DNA from: Nostoc sp. 106C
GTDB lineage: Bacteria > Cyanobacteriota > Cyanobacteriia > Cyanobacteriales > Nostocaceae
NCBI RefSeq assembly: GCF_002154725.1
Contig: NZ_MTAW01000173.1
Coordinates: 1-36,197, forward strand
Reading direction: 5' to 3'
Length of the DNA stretch: 36,197 bases
The position numbers and the translations under genes were made by a program. How positions within the stretch are numbered: the stretch's first letter is position 1; each line of letters starts with the position of its first letter. The notes below the pieces were generated by a model. The model was not told where the DNA came from. It saw only the letters and a list, made by a program, of their open reading frames with translations, and did no database searches. Below, in pieces: positions 1 through 7,516 of this stretch.

Positions 1-86
1 TCCGTGCTTGGATGGCTCCTCAAGATCAGCCCCACGAACAATTTGTATTCCCTGAAGAAGTTCTACCTCGTGGTAACGCGCTGTAA
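1..86 (+). CDS. psbD: Photosystem II D2 protein, C-terminal end (partial)
   Basis: Only the last 28 codons plus stop are inside the window; the 5' part lies upstream. The reading frame starting at base 3 ends with WMAPQDQPHE and FPEEVLPRGNAL, which I recognise as the conserved carboxy terminus of the D2 reaction-centre protein. D2 pairs with D1 in the thylakoid membrane and binds the photosystem II pigments and quinone QA. No psbC follows immediately; psbD normally overlaps psbC, so this is probably a separate stand-alone psbD copy, as found in other cyanobacteria with two psbD genes. An intrinsic terminator follows about 55 bases after the stop. Confidence 0.92.
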   Translation, partial: RAWMAPQDQPHEQFVFPEEVLPRGNAL

Positions 87-141
87 TCATGATGAGTTAA
101 TTTCTCTTTAGCATTCATTCATCATTCCCCATTTTTCAATA

Positions 142-169
142 TCCCTCGCCTTTGGGTGAGGGATTTTTT
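142..169 (+). terminator. Intrinsic terminator of psbD
   Basis: TCCCTCGCC (142-150) pairs with the GGGTGAGGGA arm (154-163) across a short loop, with one G-T pair, and is followed directly by six T residues (164-169). It sits 55 bases past the psbD stop and separates psbD from the structured leader downstream. Confidence 0.85.
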
Positions 170-177
170 CTATTGTT

Positions 178-205
178 TTGGTTAATTATTGAAAATTTAT
201 ATGTT
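178..205 (+). promoter_or_regulatory. Possible promoter of the structured leader transcript
   Basis: TTGGTT (178-183), a 16-base spacer and TATGTT (200-205) form a weak sigma70-like promoter that would start transcription shortly before the first hairpin at 229. The match is imperfect and the region is AT-rich, so chance matches are likely. Confidence 0.25.
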
Positions 206-290
206 ATATTTGATGAAGGTTTTAAACCCAGAGTGAAACGCTCTGCCTTATTGAAACTAAGACCACTTAGGCAACAAGGAGGTGATGCCC

Positions 291-362
291 ATGATAGAAA
301 GTAGTAAATGCATGGGTCATCAGGTTGCAGTTAGCCGGCTGTGTGCTGGGGCTGTTCTCTAA
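291..362 (+). CDS. 23-residue small ORF, candidate leader peptide
   Basis: ATG at 291 to TAA at 360-362. It is preceded by AAGGAGGTGAT (277-287), close to a full match to the anti-Shine-Dalgarno end of 16S rRNA, placed 8 bases from GGAGG to the ATG. That site is far stronger than those of most genes here, which is the main argument for translation. The peptide starts MIESSKCMGH and ends RLCAGAVL; it has two Cys and an apolar tail, with no clear signal peptide or membrane helix. I do not recognise it. Codons 10-13 make up one arm of the long-range helix 320-329/445-454, and the start codon lies in a local hairpin, so translation and RNA folding should influence each other. Confidence 0.5.
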   Translation: MIESSKCMGHQVAVSRLCAGAVL

Positions 363-467
363 AGGTTAGTCTTAGTTCTCTTGTAGATACTAAGTTTAAC
401 TCAAGTAGCTAGGCTAAGCTAGGAGTTCCTTCCAGCAGTCTGGTTGCAACCTGAAGACCCGACTAGA

Positions 468-515
468 CCGCTCTGACTTAGATCCACCGATCTAAATCAG
501 AGCGGATAGTTTTTT
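468..515 (+). terminator. Strong intrinsic terminator of the leader/small ORF
   Basis: A 16-base arm at 468-483 pairs with 490-505 with a single C-A mismatch around a 6-base loop (CCACCG), then ATAG and six T residues (510-515). It lies about 140 bases before the dehydratase start codon. It either ends a separate small transcript or acts as an attenuator for the gene at 655. Confidence 0.85.
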
Positions 516-654
516 ATGGGTAGGTAACTTTTAAACAAGGTTTAGGTTTTATCAACGAAGTATCTACAATATCTCAACTAGATACTGTAAAAATACAGAT
601 TCCTTTTACTTGGATAGATGTAGTAAATCTTACATTTTAAATAGATTTTTGAAT

Positions 655-936
655 ATGGCGCAGCTACTCACTGAGGCAGAAATTCAACAACAGGTAAGTG
701 TGCTTTCAGGCTGGACAGTAGAAGACTCGACTTTAAAAACTACCCGTAGCTTTAAAGATTTTATCCAGGCAATTGAGTTTGTGAATAAACTCGTGGAACC
801 AGCTGAGTCCGCAGGACATCACCCTGATATAGTTATTTCTTATAACAAAGTTAAAATTGACTTAACCACACACGATGCTGGTGGTTTAACTCAAAAAGAC
901 TTTGATCTAGCAGAAGTAATTTCCCAAATTAATTAG
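655..936 (+). CDS. Pterin-4a-carbinolamine dehydratase (PCD/DCoH family)
   Basis: The 93-residue protein starts MAQLLTEAEIQ and carries the family signature HHPD (residues ~54-57), then LTTHDAGGLT and DFDLA. PCD enzymes dehydrate 4a-hydroxytetrahydrobiopterin to the quinonoid dihydropterin in the cytosol; some act as general pterin-handling or Moco-related proteins. I chose the ATG at 655 because it gives the normal family length; an upstream in-frame TTG at 610 adds 15 residues unlike the family. In cyanobacteria the partner hydroxylase is often missing, so the physiological substrate is uncertain. A PTPS-family gene lies 5 kb downstream, so pterin functions recur nearby. Transcription must either cross the terminator at 468-515 or start at 516-654. 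Confidence 0.9.
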   Translation: MAQLLTEAEIQQQVSVLSGWTVEDSTLKTTRSFKDFIQAIEFVNKLVEPAESAGHHPDIVISYNKVKIDLTTHDAGGLTQKDFDLAEVISQIN

Positions 937-1357
937 TAATTTCTCTGGAAAAGCTGACTGTAAAAAATACAGCAGGTAGAAGACAATAAATAGTTTTTAT
1001 GCATCATGTACGCAATTCGTACTGATTACTTAGGTGAAGAGGGATTTAGTGATTTCTCTAGCCCTACTCTGAGCTTAAATATATTAGGTTAGTGATGTGA
1101 CAGTTGTTGAGCCGATCGCTCCTATGTTGCCATGTGCTTGAAATGTTCTATAATGATATGCTATGGAGATGTGTTTTTGCATAAGTTAATTACATCGATT
1201 TTTAACATCCAGTTAATCAGTTATTAGCTTGGCAAAAACTAAAATTGTAGTAGTGGCAACTATGCCTCATCCAGAAGTCCCAACAAGATGTCGCATATTT
1301 GAGAATTAGGTGCAACGAACACAATTATCTATACAAGGTGTGAGGAGAAAAGAAAAC
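937..1357 (+). other. Gene-free region: long porin leader
   Basis: 421 bases with no credible ORF. It holds an inverted repeat GTACG-CAATT-CGTAC (1008-1022), and a promoter-like TTGCCA/TATAAT pair (1127-1154) that would give the porin a leader of about 200 bases. No terminator is visible after the dehydratase gene. Confidence 0.6.
1127..1154 (+). promoter_or_regulatory. Predicted sigma70-type promoter of the porin gene
   Basis: TTGCCA (1127-1132), a 16-base spacer and a perfect TATAAT (1149-1154). A start near 1161 would leave a leader of roughly 195 bases before the porin ATG, long enough for post-transcriptional control. Confidence 0.5.
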
Positions 1358-3112
1358 ATGTCTAATATTTTGTGGAAATCCCTGGTCATTAGTCCAGCAG
1401 TTTTAGGAGCAACGTTGTTAGTTTCGACAACAGCAATGGCAGCTCCAAATACCACAACCGAAGTATCACCAGCAGAGAAACAAGCTGCTGCTGAAGTGGC
1501 TCAAAAGCCAGCAGAGATCATAGCTCAAGCAGCACCTGCTAGTGATGACGCTAAAGTTTTAGACCAAGTTACCCGCTACAGCAAAGAGGGTAATAATAAC
1601 ACTCAGGCTCAAGTAACATCGGTTTCTCAATTTTCCGATGTTCAACCAACTGACTGGGCTTTCCAAGCATTACAGTCATTGGTTGAGCGCTATGGTTGTA
1701 TCGCAGGTTATCCAAATGGTACCTATCGCGGTAACCGTGCTTTAACCCGTTACGAATTTGCCGCTGGTTTAAATGCCTGTTTGGATCGGGTTAACGAGTT
1801 GATTGCCACAGCTACAGCTGACTTGGTGACCAAACAAGATTTGGCGACTTTGCAGCGGTTGCAAGAAGAATTTTCCGCAGAACTAGCAACCTTACGCGGT
1901 CGTGTCGATTCCTTAGAAGCGCGTACTGCTGAATTGGAAGCCCATCAGTTCTCTACTACCACCAAACTAGTTGGTGAAGCAATTTTCGCTGTTAGCGATG
2001 CTTTTGGTGGCAATACTGGTAATGTAAACAATACCGTCTTCCAAGACAGAGTACGTATAGGTTTGGAAACCAGCTTTACTGGTAGAGACAAGTTGACAAC
2101 TCGTCTGGCTGCTGGTAACGCCTCCGCTTTTGATATCAGAAACCAAAATAACTTGTCTGTAGATACCAGAGAAGGTACACAAACATATCAAGTTGGTAGC
2201 ACTGGTAACAACAGTGTCAGAATTGACAGATTAACTTATGAAGCTCCCATCGGACCAGCTCAAGTTTATATTGCAGCTGCCGGTGGACGTCATCATCAAT
2301 ATGCTGCTGTCAACAATCCTTATTTCCACGATGGGGATGACGGTGGAAACGGTGCGTTGTCTACCTTTGCCGCTGAAAGTCCTATCTATCGGATTGGTGG
2401 TGGTTCTGGTATAGCACTCAACATACCTTTTAGCAGCGGTGGCAGTATCTTCAAACCCAGTTCCATCACTTTAGGTTATTTAGCTTCAGAAGCGAATAAT
2501 CCTGGAGCAGGTGCAGGCTTATTAAATGGTAACTATTCTGCCTTAGGACAATTGAACTTTGCTGTTGGCGATCGCTTGGCATTGGCTGCTACCTACGTCC
2601 ACGCATATAATGGCACAGGTAGTTCCTTATTTGATTCAGGTATCACTGGTGTTAATGGTGATTCACCAATTGGTGGTGTTGTCGGTACTCGTCAAGCAAA
2701 CCTTCTAACAGCCGCAGCTAATAGTAATTCTTACGGCGTTTCGGCAGCTTTCAGACCTAGCGACAAATTGTCAATTAGCGGCTTTGTCTCTTACCACGAT
2801 GTTAACCAAGTGGGTGCTGGAAATGACTATGAAGCCTGGAGTTACGGTGGTGGAATAGCCTTACCTGACTTTGGTAAGAAAGGTAATGTATTGGGTATCT
2901 TCGCCGGTGCTGAACCTTATGCACGAGGACGTGTAATCCCAGGCGTTACTACTGGTAATACTTTGCCAATCCACGTGGAAGGCTTCTACAAATATCGTGT
3001 ATCGGATAATATCTCCGTTACCCCTGGTGTAATTTGGCTGAGAGCTCCTGGTCAAAACGATGCTGAAGAAAACGCATTCATCGGTACACTCAGAACAACA
3101 TTTACCTTCTAG
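1358..3112 (+). CDS. SLH-domain OprB-type outer-membrane porin
   Basis: 584 residues. An N-terminal signal peptide (residues 1-28, ending AMA-AP) is followed by an Ala-rich linker, an SLH domain (91-150, with FSDVQPTDWA and GYPNGTYRGNRALTRYEFA), a coiled coil (about 160-195), and a Gly/aromatic-rich beta barrel to the end, closing with a terminal Phe (TTFTF). This is the usual architecture of cyanobacterial major porins: the SLH domain and coiled coil cross the periplasm to peptidoglycan-linked polymer and the barrel passes small solutes and ions. The ATG at 1358 is preferred because AGGAG lies at 1343-1347 and the signal peptide starts there; a GTG at 1310 would put 16 odd residues in front. 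The gene has its own terminator at 3171-3193. The substrate cannot be read from sequence. Confidence 0.93.
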   Translation: MSNILWKSLVISPAVLGATLLVSTTAMAAPNTTTEVSPAEKQAAAEVAQKPAEIIAQAAPASDDAKVLDQVTRYSKEGNNNTQAQVTSVSQFSDVQPTDWAFQALQSLVERYGCIAGYPNGTYRGNRALTRYEFAAGLNACLDRVNELIATATADLVTKQDLATLQRLQEEFSAELATLRGRVDSLEARTAELEAHQFSTTTKLVGEAIFAVSDAFGGNTGNVNNTVFQDRVRIGLETSFTGRDKLTTRLAAGNASAFDIRNQNNLSVDTREGTQTYQVGSTGNNSVRIDRLTYEAPIGPAQVYIAAAGGRHHQYAAVNNPYFHDGDDGGNGALSTFAAESPIYRIGGGSGIALNIPFSSGGSIFKPSSITLGYLASEANNPGAGAGLLNGNYSALGQLNFAVGDRLALAATYVHAYNGTGSSLFDSGITGVNGDSPIGGVVGTRQANLLTAAANSNSYGVSAAFRPSDKLSISGFVSYHDVNQVGAGNDYEAWSYGGGIALPDFGKKGNVLGIFAGAEPYARGRVIPGVTTGNTLPIHVEGFYKYRVSDNISVTPGVIWLRAPGQNDAEENAFIGTLRTTFTF

Positions 3113-3170
3113 AATCTAGAGCAATGCTCAAGTTTCGATAAGTGTACATAAAAATTTGAACTCTACTAAT

Positions 3171-3193
3171 CCTCGCCTAATGGCGGGGTTTTT
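3171..3193 (+). terminator. Intrinsic terminator of the porin gene
   Basis: CCTCGCC (3171-3177), loop TAAT, GGCGGGG (3182-3188; one T-G pair) and five T residues. Confidence 0.88.
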
Positions 3194-3303
3194 GTTTTTG
3201 CTGGCAGTGACACATAAACCCCAGTGAGGAACCGGAGTATACTAGAAGAAGCATGAATAATCTTGATCCTTCATGCTTTATTCTTCATTCTTGATTGCTG
3301 CCT

Positions 3304-3741
3304 GTGGAAATATCGTGTAAGTCTGAATACGGAATTCTGGCCTTATTAGAGATGGCAACTAACTATCAAAGCGGTGAACCGATGCAAATTCGGCAAATTG
3401 CAGCACAACAAAACATACCCGACCGCTATTTGGAACAGCTACTAGCAACCTTAAGGCGTGGAGGTATAATTAAGAGCCAAAGAGGCTCTAAAGGTGGCTA
3501 TCTATTGGCACGAGAACCTAAGAAAATTACTCTCTTCGAGATTTTGGAGTGTTTAGAAGGGTTAGATGTACGGACTAGTCAAACAGCCATTAATCATAGA
3601 ACTGTAGACAGTGGTGTTATAGAAGAAATCTGGCAAGAAGCTTGTCAGGCAGCTAACTCAGTGTTCCGAAATTATTCGCTTCAGGATCTTTGTGAAAAGA
3701 GAGATTCTCGGCAACAGTTGGATATTATGTACTACATTTAG
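3304..3741 (+). CDS. Rrf2-family transcriptional regulator
   Basis: 145 residues. The N-terminal winged helix is typical of Rrf2: SCKSEYGILALLEMA, then QIRQIAAQQNIPDRYLEQLL (recognition region) and the wing KSQRGSKGGYLLAR. The C-terminal part has no cluster of three cysteines of the IscR/NsrR kind (only isolated Cys near the end), so an Fe-S cluster is unlikely; this resembles the CymR-like branch. The gene lies 90 bases upstream of cysK on the same strand, and CymR of Bacillus controls cysteine metabolism with CysK as a partner, so control of cysteine synthesis is a reasonable inference. The start is uncertain: GTG at 3304 gives the family-like MEISCKSEY; TTG at 3295 would add three residues. 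Confidence 0.9.
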   Translation: MEISCKSEYGILALLEMATNYQSGEPMQIRQIAAQQNIPDRYLEQLLATLRRGGIIKSQRGSKGGYLLAREPKKITLFEILECLEGLDVRTSQTAINHRTVDSGVIEEIWQEACQAANSVFRNYSLQDLCEKRDSRQQLDIMYYI

Positions 3742-3831
3742 TCAATAGTCATTTTTTCTTTATCAGTGCCCAATGGCTCATAATTATTGTCTATTGGCTA
3801 CTAACAATAACTAAATAACTAAGGAATAATT

Positions 3832-4794
3832 ATGCGAATTGCTAATAACATTACAGAACTCGTGGGACGTACACCTTTAGTAAAATTAAACCGTATTTCC
3901 CAAGCAGAAGGGTGTTTGGCTCAGATTGTAGTGAAATTGGAAAGCATGAACCCATCTGCATCAGTTAAAGATCGCATAGGGGTAAGTATGATTAGTGCTG
4001 CCGAAAAGGAGGGACTGATTACTCCTCAAAAAACAGTATTGGTGGAACCGACTTCTGGCAATACAGGAATCGCTCTAGCAATGGCAGCAGCAGCTAAAGG
4101 TTATCGTTTAATTTTGACAATGCCCGAAACGATGAGTGGAGAACGACGGGCAATGTTGCGGGCTTATGGAGCAGAACTGGAACTAACACCTGGAATTGAA
4201 GGCATGAGTGGGGCAATTCGGCGGGCGCAGGAGATAGTGAACAAGACGCCCCACGCCTATATGTTGCAGCAGTTTCGCAATCCAGCAAATGCTAAAATAC
4301 ATCAAGAAACTACCGCTGAGGAAATCTGGGAAGATACCGATGGTCAGGTAGATATGATTGTGGCAGGAGTTGGAACAGGTGGTACGATTACTGGTGTAGC
4401 AGAAGTAATCAAAGCACGTAAGCCGAGTTTTCAAGCGATCGCTGTTGAACCAAGTAATAGCCCAGTATTATCTGGCGGAAGACCGGGAGCACACAAAATT
4501 CAGGGAATTGGTGCTGGTTTTATTCCCCAAGTGCTGAAGCTAGAATTGATTGATGAAGTGATTACAGTCACAGATGAAGAAGCGATCGCCTATGGTAGGC
4601 GTTTAGCCAGAGAAGAAGGGCTACTATCTGGTATTTCCAGTGGCGCAGCTTTGTGTGCCGCAATTCGTGTTGCCCAACGTCCAGAAAACGAAGGACGTTT
4701 AATTGTAGTTATTCAGCCAAGTTTTGGAGAAAGGTATTTAACTACGCCATTGTTTCAAGACCTGGAGGACAGAGTAGCAGCTAGCATCAGCTAG
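3832..4794 (+). CDS. cysK: Cysteine synthase A (O-acetylserine sulfhydrylase)
   Basis: 320 residues, normal for the family. Makes L-cysteine from O-acetylserine and sulfide with pyridoxal phosphate in the cytosol. Lys46 in SASVKDRIG is the PLP Schiff-base lysine; TSGNTG (74-79) binds the substrate carboxylate; GTGGTITG binds the PLP phosphate; GISSGAA and [10 protein letters not shown] close the fold. The ATG is preceded by AAGGAATAA. The J-domain gene follows after 16 bases on the same strand, so the two may be co-transcribed. The Rrf2 gene upstream may regulate it. Cyanobacteria often carry several cysK/cysM paralogues, so this need not be the only one. Confidence 0.94.
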   Translation: MRIANNITELVGRTPLVKLNRISQAEGCLAQIVVKLESMNPSASVKDRIGVSMISAAEKEGLITPQKTVLVEPTSGNTGIALAMAAAAKGYRLILTMPETMSGERRAMLRAYGAELELTPGIEGMSGAIRRAQEIVNKTPHAYMLQQFRNPANAKIHQETTAEEIWEDTDGQVDMIVAGVGTGGTITGVAEVIKARKPSFQAIAVEPSNSPVLSGGRPGAHKIQGIGAGFIPQVLKLELIDEVITVTDEEAIAYGRRLAREEGLLSGISSGAALCAAIRVAQRPENEGRLIVVIQPSFGERYLTTPLFQDLEDRVAASIS

Positions 4795-4810
4795 CTATAA
4801 ATTTGGATTA

Positions 4811-5497
4811 ATGGTCGATTATAACCACTACGAAATTCTGAAGGTTAATCCCAATGCCAGCCAAGCGGAGATTAAGCAAGCTTATCGCCGCCAGGTTAAA
4901 TTGTTTCATCCTGATAGTAATCAGGACACAGCAGATAAAGAGCACATTATCCGGATCAATGCAGCTTATGAAGTTTTAGGCGACACTCAAACTCGCTTAA
5001 ATTACGACCAACAATTAAAGAATGCTTCTCAGAAATTAAATAGCAGACAACAGCGTACAGCATCTGCTCAAAGGCATTACCAAGCAACAAGAAAAACAGG
5101 AAAAGATGCTGATGATCAAATTGAAGAATGGCTGCGCCTAGTTTATCAACCAGTAAATCGCTTCCTGGGTAGCATTCTCCATTCATTAGAAGAGCAAATT
5201 GATGAATTAGCCGCAGATCCCTTTGATGATGAATTGTTAGATGAATTTCAAGATTACTTGACTAGTTGTAGAGATGACCTCAAGCAGGCACAAATAACTT
5301 TTCGTTCTCTGCCAAATCCGCCCAGTCTAGCCAGAACAGCTGCTCATCTTTACTACAGCCTTAATCAAGTAGCAGATGGATTGGAAGAGTTAGCTTATTT
5401 CCCTTTAAACTACGATGAGCATTACTTACATACAGGTCAAGAATTATTCCGCATTGCCACAAGATTACACTACGAAGCGCAAGCATCTGTGAAATAG
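4811..5497 (+). CDS. J-domain (DnaJ-like) co-chaperone, type III
   Basis: 228 residues. The J domain spans about residues 4-69: YEILKVNPNASQAEIKQAYR, the HPD tripeptide (FHPDSN) needed to stimulate Hsp70 ATPase, and INAAYEVLGDTQTRLNYD. There is no Gly/Phe region and no Cys-rich zinc domain, so it is a type III J protein. The charged C-terminal 150 residues (for example QIEEWLRLVYQPVNRFLGS) look helical and match no domain I know; they probably choose the client or location. It starts 16 bases after cysK, probably in the same transcript. Confidence 0.88.
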   Translation: MVDYNHYEILKVNPNASQAEIKQAYRRQVKLFHPDSNQDTADKEHIIRINAAYEVLGDTQTRLNYDQQLKNASQKLNSRQQRTASAQRHYQATRKTGKDADDQIEEWLRLVYQPVNRFLGSILHSLEEQIDELAADPFDDELLDEFQDYLTSCRDDLKQAQITFRSLPNPPSLARTAAHLYYSLNQVADGLEELAYFPLNYDEHYLHTGQELFRIATRLHYEAQASVK

Positions 5498-5617
5498 TCG
5501 AGGTCAACGGTCAAGGATCAAGGATTTAGACTCTTGAATCCGCGAAGCGGCTGAAATTAGTTTATGCTGGAAATAGTGAAAGATTAAGAAATTTTAAATT
5601 TTGCTCCCAGTGTACTC

Positions 5618-6490
5618 ATGCAATGCATTGTTAATCGACGTGCTCAGTTTTCGGCAAGTCATCGCTATTGGTTGCCAGAATTGAGTGAAGCTGAGAACAT
5701 TCAGCAGTTTGGTGCTTGCTCTAAATTTCCTGGGCACGGGCATAACTATGTCTTATTTATTTCTCTAATTGGGGAATTAGATGAATATGGCATGGTTTTG
5801 AACTTGTCTGATGTGAAACACGTAATCAAGCGCGAAGTTACCAGCCAACTGGACTTTTCTTACCTCAACGATGTGTGGACAGAATTTCAACAAACTCTGC
5901 CCACTACTGAGAATATTGCACAAGTTATCTGGCAGCGGTTAGCACCCCACTTACCTCTAGTGCGCGTGCAGTTGTTTGAACATCCTGAACTTTGGGCAGA
6001 TTATATGGGAAACTCAATGGAAGCCTACCTCACAACCAGCACTCACTTTAGCGCCGCCCATCGGCTAGCTCACCCCAATTTGAGTAACGAAGAAAATGCG
6101 GAGATTTACGGTAAGTGTGCTCGTACCCACGGGCATGGACATAACTATCATTTAGAAGTTACCGTCAAAGGGGAAATTGACCAACGCACTGGCATGATTG
6201 TGGATTTAGGAGCGTTGAATCAGGTAATAGAAGATTATGTGGTAGAACCATTCGATCACACTTTTTTAAATAAAGATATTCCCTACTTTGCTGAAGTCGT
6301 ACCTACCGCAGAGAATATCGCACTTTACATTAGTAATTTACTGCGATCGCCCATCCAAAAATTGGGAGCCAAGCTTTACAAGGTTAAACTGATTGAAAGC
6401 CCGAATAACTCTTGCGAAATTTACTGTGCAGATTCTGAATCAAATTCAGTCAGTGCAACAGCAAGCCAGCCAATATTAGCCCGGGTTTAA
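5618..6490 (+). CDS. Tandem 6-carboxytetrahydropterin/6-pyruvoyl-tetrahydropterin synthase-like protein
   Basis: 290 residues made of two QueD/PTPS domains in one chain. Domain 1 (about 1-125) has zinc histidines H15, H40, H42 (FSASH, GHGHNY) and Cys34; domain 2 (about 135-275) has H148, H173, H175 and Cys167 (CARTHGHGHNY). Family catalysis uses Cys plus an Asp-His pair: domain 2 has FDHTFLN (D212-H213), but domain 1 has LDFSYLN, with Phe80 in place of His. So domain 2 looks competent and domain 1 impaired or altered. QueD makes the queuosine/7-deazaguanine precursor and PTPS makes biopterin; sequence alone does not decide which, and both are known in cyanobacteria. The start is ATG at 5618. 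A pterin dehydratase lies 5 kb upstream. Confidence 0.87.
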   Translation: MQCIVNRRAQFSASHRYWLPELSEAENIQQFGACSKFPGHGHNYVLFISLIGELDEYGMVLNLSDVKHVIKREVTSQLDFSYLNDVWTEFQQTLPTTENIAQVIWQRLAPHLPLVRVQLFEHPELWADYMGNSMEAYLTTSTHFSAAHRLAHPNLSNEENAEIYGKCARTHGHGHNYHLEVTVKGEIDQRTGMIVDLGALNQVIEDYVVEPFDHTFLNKDIPYFAEVVPTAENIALYISNLLRSPIQKLGAKLYKVKLIESPNNSCEIYCADSESNSVSATASQPILARV

Positions 6491-6565
6491 GTAATGAAAG
6501 ATTTGGTAATTGGTAATAAATTTATTACTTATTATCAATCGCAAAATTTGCTATTGCAAGCTTTT

Positions 6566-7516
6566 TTAAAAATATCGTCGTTGGGCTGAACGTCGCAAAT
6601 AACGATAAATCAGCCATGCCACAACTGCAAAATTTATATTGAGTAAACTTCTACTCAATATAAACCACAAAACATTTGGGTAAAAAAGTTGCGAGAAACG
6701 TAAAGGGCTAAGATTTCTGGACAAGAGAAACAATCCAAAAATTGCATTTCCACCTAACATAAGGGCAAACAGCACTAAACCTCTTTGCCAGTAACGATGC
6801 TGAGGTGTATTGCCAGATATCAAGGTAATGGGCGGTTTACTTTCCACTCTTCGCAGTAATTGTTCCATCCGCCAAAACATCCACAACAGCAATGGAAATA
6901 AGCCATAGCTGAGAACACCCAATGGCAATGGATAACGCCACGCGCTAGATAAGACATTTACTAGGGCATGACAGATGACAGAATTTAGCCAAGCACTAAA
7001 AAGAAAATTTCTATTGTGATTTGACTTAATGCCCAAGGCATAGCCCCAAGGAGCAGAGAACATAGCATGGACGGGAGTTCCAATACTACGATCAAGAATT
7101 GATGCTGTGTTGTAGAAAAGGTAAATCCAGTTTTCTTGGGCGGTAAATCCCAAAGCAACAGCTATGGTAAATAGAAAAACAGTGCTAGGGCGTAATTGAT
7201 ACCTGCGCTGTAAATAAAAGGTTGGGATGAGCACCGTTACCAACTTACAACCTTCTTCAATGGGTCCTATTTCCACAAGTTGCCGCAGCGCAATACCAGG
7301 AAGCGAGTACTTAATCTGCTGCCAGTTGACAACCCAGTTAGCTACAGTTTCAAAAGCCACTTCTAAGCTAAGGGCGACAAAACCAGATATTGCCCCAAAG
7401 ATAAATAACAACAGTAACCTTAATAATGGTGGGGCAGTGATAACACGGTAATAGTAGTAAAAAAGCAGCAGTAGTGGTGGTATGACTGCCCACAGCAGCA
7501 ACAAGGAATCAGCCAC
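6566..7516 (-). CDS. PrsW-family intramembrane metalloprotease-like protein
   Basis: About 316 residues, mostly membrane helices (six to eight by eye). It has the PrsW/CPBP-superfamily type residues: IGPIEEGCKL (EExxK, near residues 87-91), ALGFTAQENWIYL (GFxxxEN) and PVHAMFSAPWGYALG (HxxxSxxxG). PrsW of Bacillus cuts anti-sigma factor RsiW in the membrane; targets of cyanobacterial members are unknown. The start is uncertain: GTG at 7516 (MADSLLLLWAV) overlaps the end of the upstream methyltransferase gene by 8 bases, while TTG at 7528 would add four residues. The overlap suggests translational coupling, though the two functions have no obvious link. Confidence 0.82.
   Translation of the reverse strand: MADSLLLLWAVIPPLLLLFYYYYRVITAPPLLRLLLLFIFGAISGFVALSLEVAFETVANWVVNWQQIKYSLPGIALRQLVEIGPIEEGCKLVTVLIPTFYLQRRYQLRPSTVFLFTIAVALGFTAQENWIYLFYNTASILDRSIGTPVHAMFSAPWGYALGIKSNHNRNFLFSAWLNSVICHALVNVLSSAWRYPLPLGVLSYGLFPLLLWMFWRMEQLLRRVESKPPITLISGNTPQHRYWQRGLVLFALMLGGNAIFGLFLLSRNLSPLRFSQLFYPNVLWFILSRSLLNINFAVVAWLIYRYLRRSAQRRYF

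Larger units (their letters stand above)
229..515 (+). ncRNA. Structured leader or small-RNA transcript of unknown family
   Basis: This gene-free stretch folds unusually well on paper. Visible helices are: CAGAGTG/CGCTCTG with an AAA loop (229-245, one G-T pair); AACTAAGAC with GTCTTAGTT (255-263 with 369-377), enclosing a small ORF; GATG-CCCATG with CATGGG-T-CATC (284-293 with 311-321), which covers the start codon of that ORF; TCAGGTTGCA with TGCAACCTGA (320-329 with 445-454), perfect over 10 pairs; and a 16-pair terminator at 468-505. It is not RNase P RNA, tmRNA or a riboswitch class I recognise. It could be a free sRNA/small mRNA ending at the terminator, or a regulated leader of the dehydratase gene at 655. 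The boundaries are estimates. Confidence 0.45.

Noticed and set aside
1008-1022. NtcA binding site
   Set aside because: NtcA requires GTA-N8-TAC; here the spacing is nine.
3741-3831. S-adenosylmethionine or cysteine-type riboswitch before cysK
   Set aside because: Only 90 bases, mostly short tandem repeats, with no SAM riboswitch helices or terminator.
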